From the NCBI RefSeq assembly GCF_030704535.1, contig NC_081812.1:19934501-19998500 (forward strand): a stretch of DNA of 64,000 nucleotides, written 5' to 3'. The notes under the pieces were generated by a model that was not told the DNA's origin, did not search any database, and saw nothing but the letters and a program-made list of their open reading frames with translations. The stretch is from Vitis vinifera. Lineage: Eukaryota; Streptophyta; Magnoliopsida; Vitales; Vitaceae. Position 1 is the stretch's first letter. Every line of letters begins with the position of its first letter. A program made the position numbers and the translations under genes. Positions 62,800-64,000 of this stretch are shown here, piece by piece.

Positions 62800-63128
62800 A
62801 AGTTATGTTTTGGTTTCAGAAAATTTGGGGGAAAATATCAGGAAAAGAAAATATAAAATAAAAGTAGAATAAAATAAAAAGTAATGAAAAATAAAAAATA
62901 GGTTAAAACTCGATAAATTATTTTTATTTTTTATTTCAAACTCATTTTACTTATTTTAATTTATCGATATAAAAATGAAATAATTTTAAAAATATATAAG
63001 TTTTTAATTAGTTTTAATTTATATTTGATTTTTTTAAATATTTTTTATAAGATAATCAAACACGAGAAAATCATTTTTCTTCATAATTTTTTTCTTTTCA
63101 TAATATTTTATAGGAACCAAACACAACC
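62800..63128. mobile_element. MITE, family A (329 bp)
   Basis: TAA flanks at 62797-62799 and 63129-63131. Ends are AAGTTATGTTTTGGTTTC on the left and GGAACCAAACACAACC on the right. The interior GAAAATATCAGGAAAAGAAAA and TTTTTCTTTTCATAA match the other family A copies. Confidence 0.7.
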
Positions 63129-63131
63129 TAA

Positions 63132-64000
63132 TATAGAAAACTAAGTTTAAAAAAAAAACTAGATTAATAACTTTAAGTATATTAAGTTTATATATATATA
63201 TACATATACCAAGGAGTTTCAGACACTCAATAAGACGATAAATTACATCTCATGCATGTTTTCCACCAATTTGCTTATTTTTTTTCGTATACTCTACGTT
63301 TCTCAAATGCCTTTTCATGTTTGTGAGAGGTCATCATGCATAAGTATATTTATAATCTTACTCCTAGTAATTTGGGATTGTAACTCCGCGTATATATAAT
63401 AATTTATACTTTGAGACGGAAGGATGATTCAGTCGTAACAACCCTGTTTAGAATGCAACATGGTTGGTCACGCTTTGTATACATTCCTACGTAACATAGA
63501 CATGTGCATATATAAAATTTACTCCACAACAAAATATAGCATAATAAACCACTAAAATGTTGTCCATTTGTCTGTGTCCTCTCATGGAGCGAATACGCAA
63601 GAGTGCAGATTTTAGATATCATTTTTTCGAGTAACGAGACGCGGTCAAGCTGACAAAGCCGAATTTGAAAGAGGCCACAACACGGCATGATGGAATCAAG
63701 AATCATTGACTGCCCTCTATGTTCGCATCGACTTGACTTGGACTGTTTCCCACTACTAAAATCTTAATCATGATATGATCTCCTTATTATCTACCATAAA
63801 TTGGCGGGACCCAAGTGGTACAATCCTATTGGATGGGGCTTTGAAATATCTGGTGTTAAGAGATAAGGCCAACTCATTGATTTAATGTACTTCCCAAAAG
63901 GATTGGTCCAATCTATTGATCTAGTAATACAAAAATGCTAAACACCCTAAACCTCACCGAAAGCTTGCTACACGTCATCACAGTCCTTCTGGGTGCACAC
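63132..64000. other. Intergenic DNA to the window edge
   Basis: No gene recognised. A minus-strand open stretch at 63404-63706 has no domain or splice partner. Confidence 0.5.

Noticed and set aside
1-64000. tRNA, rRNA, CRISPR array or gene cluster
   Set aside because: No tRNA box A/B pair, rRNA text or regularly spaced repeat array was seen by eye, and the genes belong to unrelated pathways.

Overview
This window is nuclear DNA from a eudicot plant. The AT-rich intergenic DNA, GT-AG introns of 75 bp to about 4 kb, plant-specific gene families (ZAT zinc finger, TIP aquaporin, CHY/RING protein, R2R3-MYB, pectate lyase) and many short inverted-repeat elements all point there. Grapevine (Vitis) or a close relative is my best guess from the feel of the genes and repeats, but I could not test it. 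No bacterial, organellar or viral genes were seen.

Layout. Positions 1-5 kb hold degenerate LINE (non-LTR retrotransposon) sequence on the minus strand and an isolated first exon of an ankyrin-type gene whose 5' end is tandemly duplicated. Positions 5-20 kb are mostly gene-poor, with one intronless C2H2 zinc-finger repressor (ZAT5-like, minus, 9.7-10.5 kb) and a probable solo LTR at 14.3-14.9 kb. From 21 kb the density rises: a tonoplast aquaporin TIP1 (plus, 21.1-22.0 kb), a 12-exon CHY zinc finger/RING E3 ligase of the MIEL1/RZPF34 type (plus, 25.6-28.2 kb) and a 7-exon alpha-carbonic anhydrase (minus, 29.2-32.1 kb). Positions 32.4-36.1 kb contain a nested pair of inverted-repeat elements. 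A single-exon small secreted protein (plus, 36.6-36.9 kb) follows, then 5 kb without a gene, then a 4-exon pectate lyase with a GPI-anchor signal (plus, 42.0-44.3 kb), a 4-exon R2R3-MYB gene (minus, 47.0-47.9 kb), a 4-exon gene for an unrecognised 126-residue protein (minus, 49.1-53.7 kb) and a 2-exon PP2A B' (B56) regulatory subunit (minus, 54.9-60.5 kb). The last 3.5 kb has no gene.

The genes do not form a pathway or cluster; this is ordinary plant gene order. All multi-exon models were joined by hand from splice signals and reading phase, and each closes in frame to a protein of plausible length, but none is checked against transcripts.

The most notable structure is in the mobile DNA. At least two families of ~280 and ~320 bp inverted-repeat elements recur in the window with TAA at both ends. 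Copies lie in the CHY/RING gene, the unrecognised gene and beside the MYB gene, and a larger TAA-flanked element is in the PP2A B' intron. At 34.8-36.1 kb a 667-bp element with an exact 8-bp target duplication has split an older inverted-repeat element. I saw no clear sign of a wholly new biological system. The best candidates for new biology are the small secreted protein and the unrecognised 126-residue protein.
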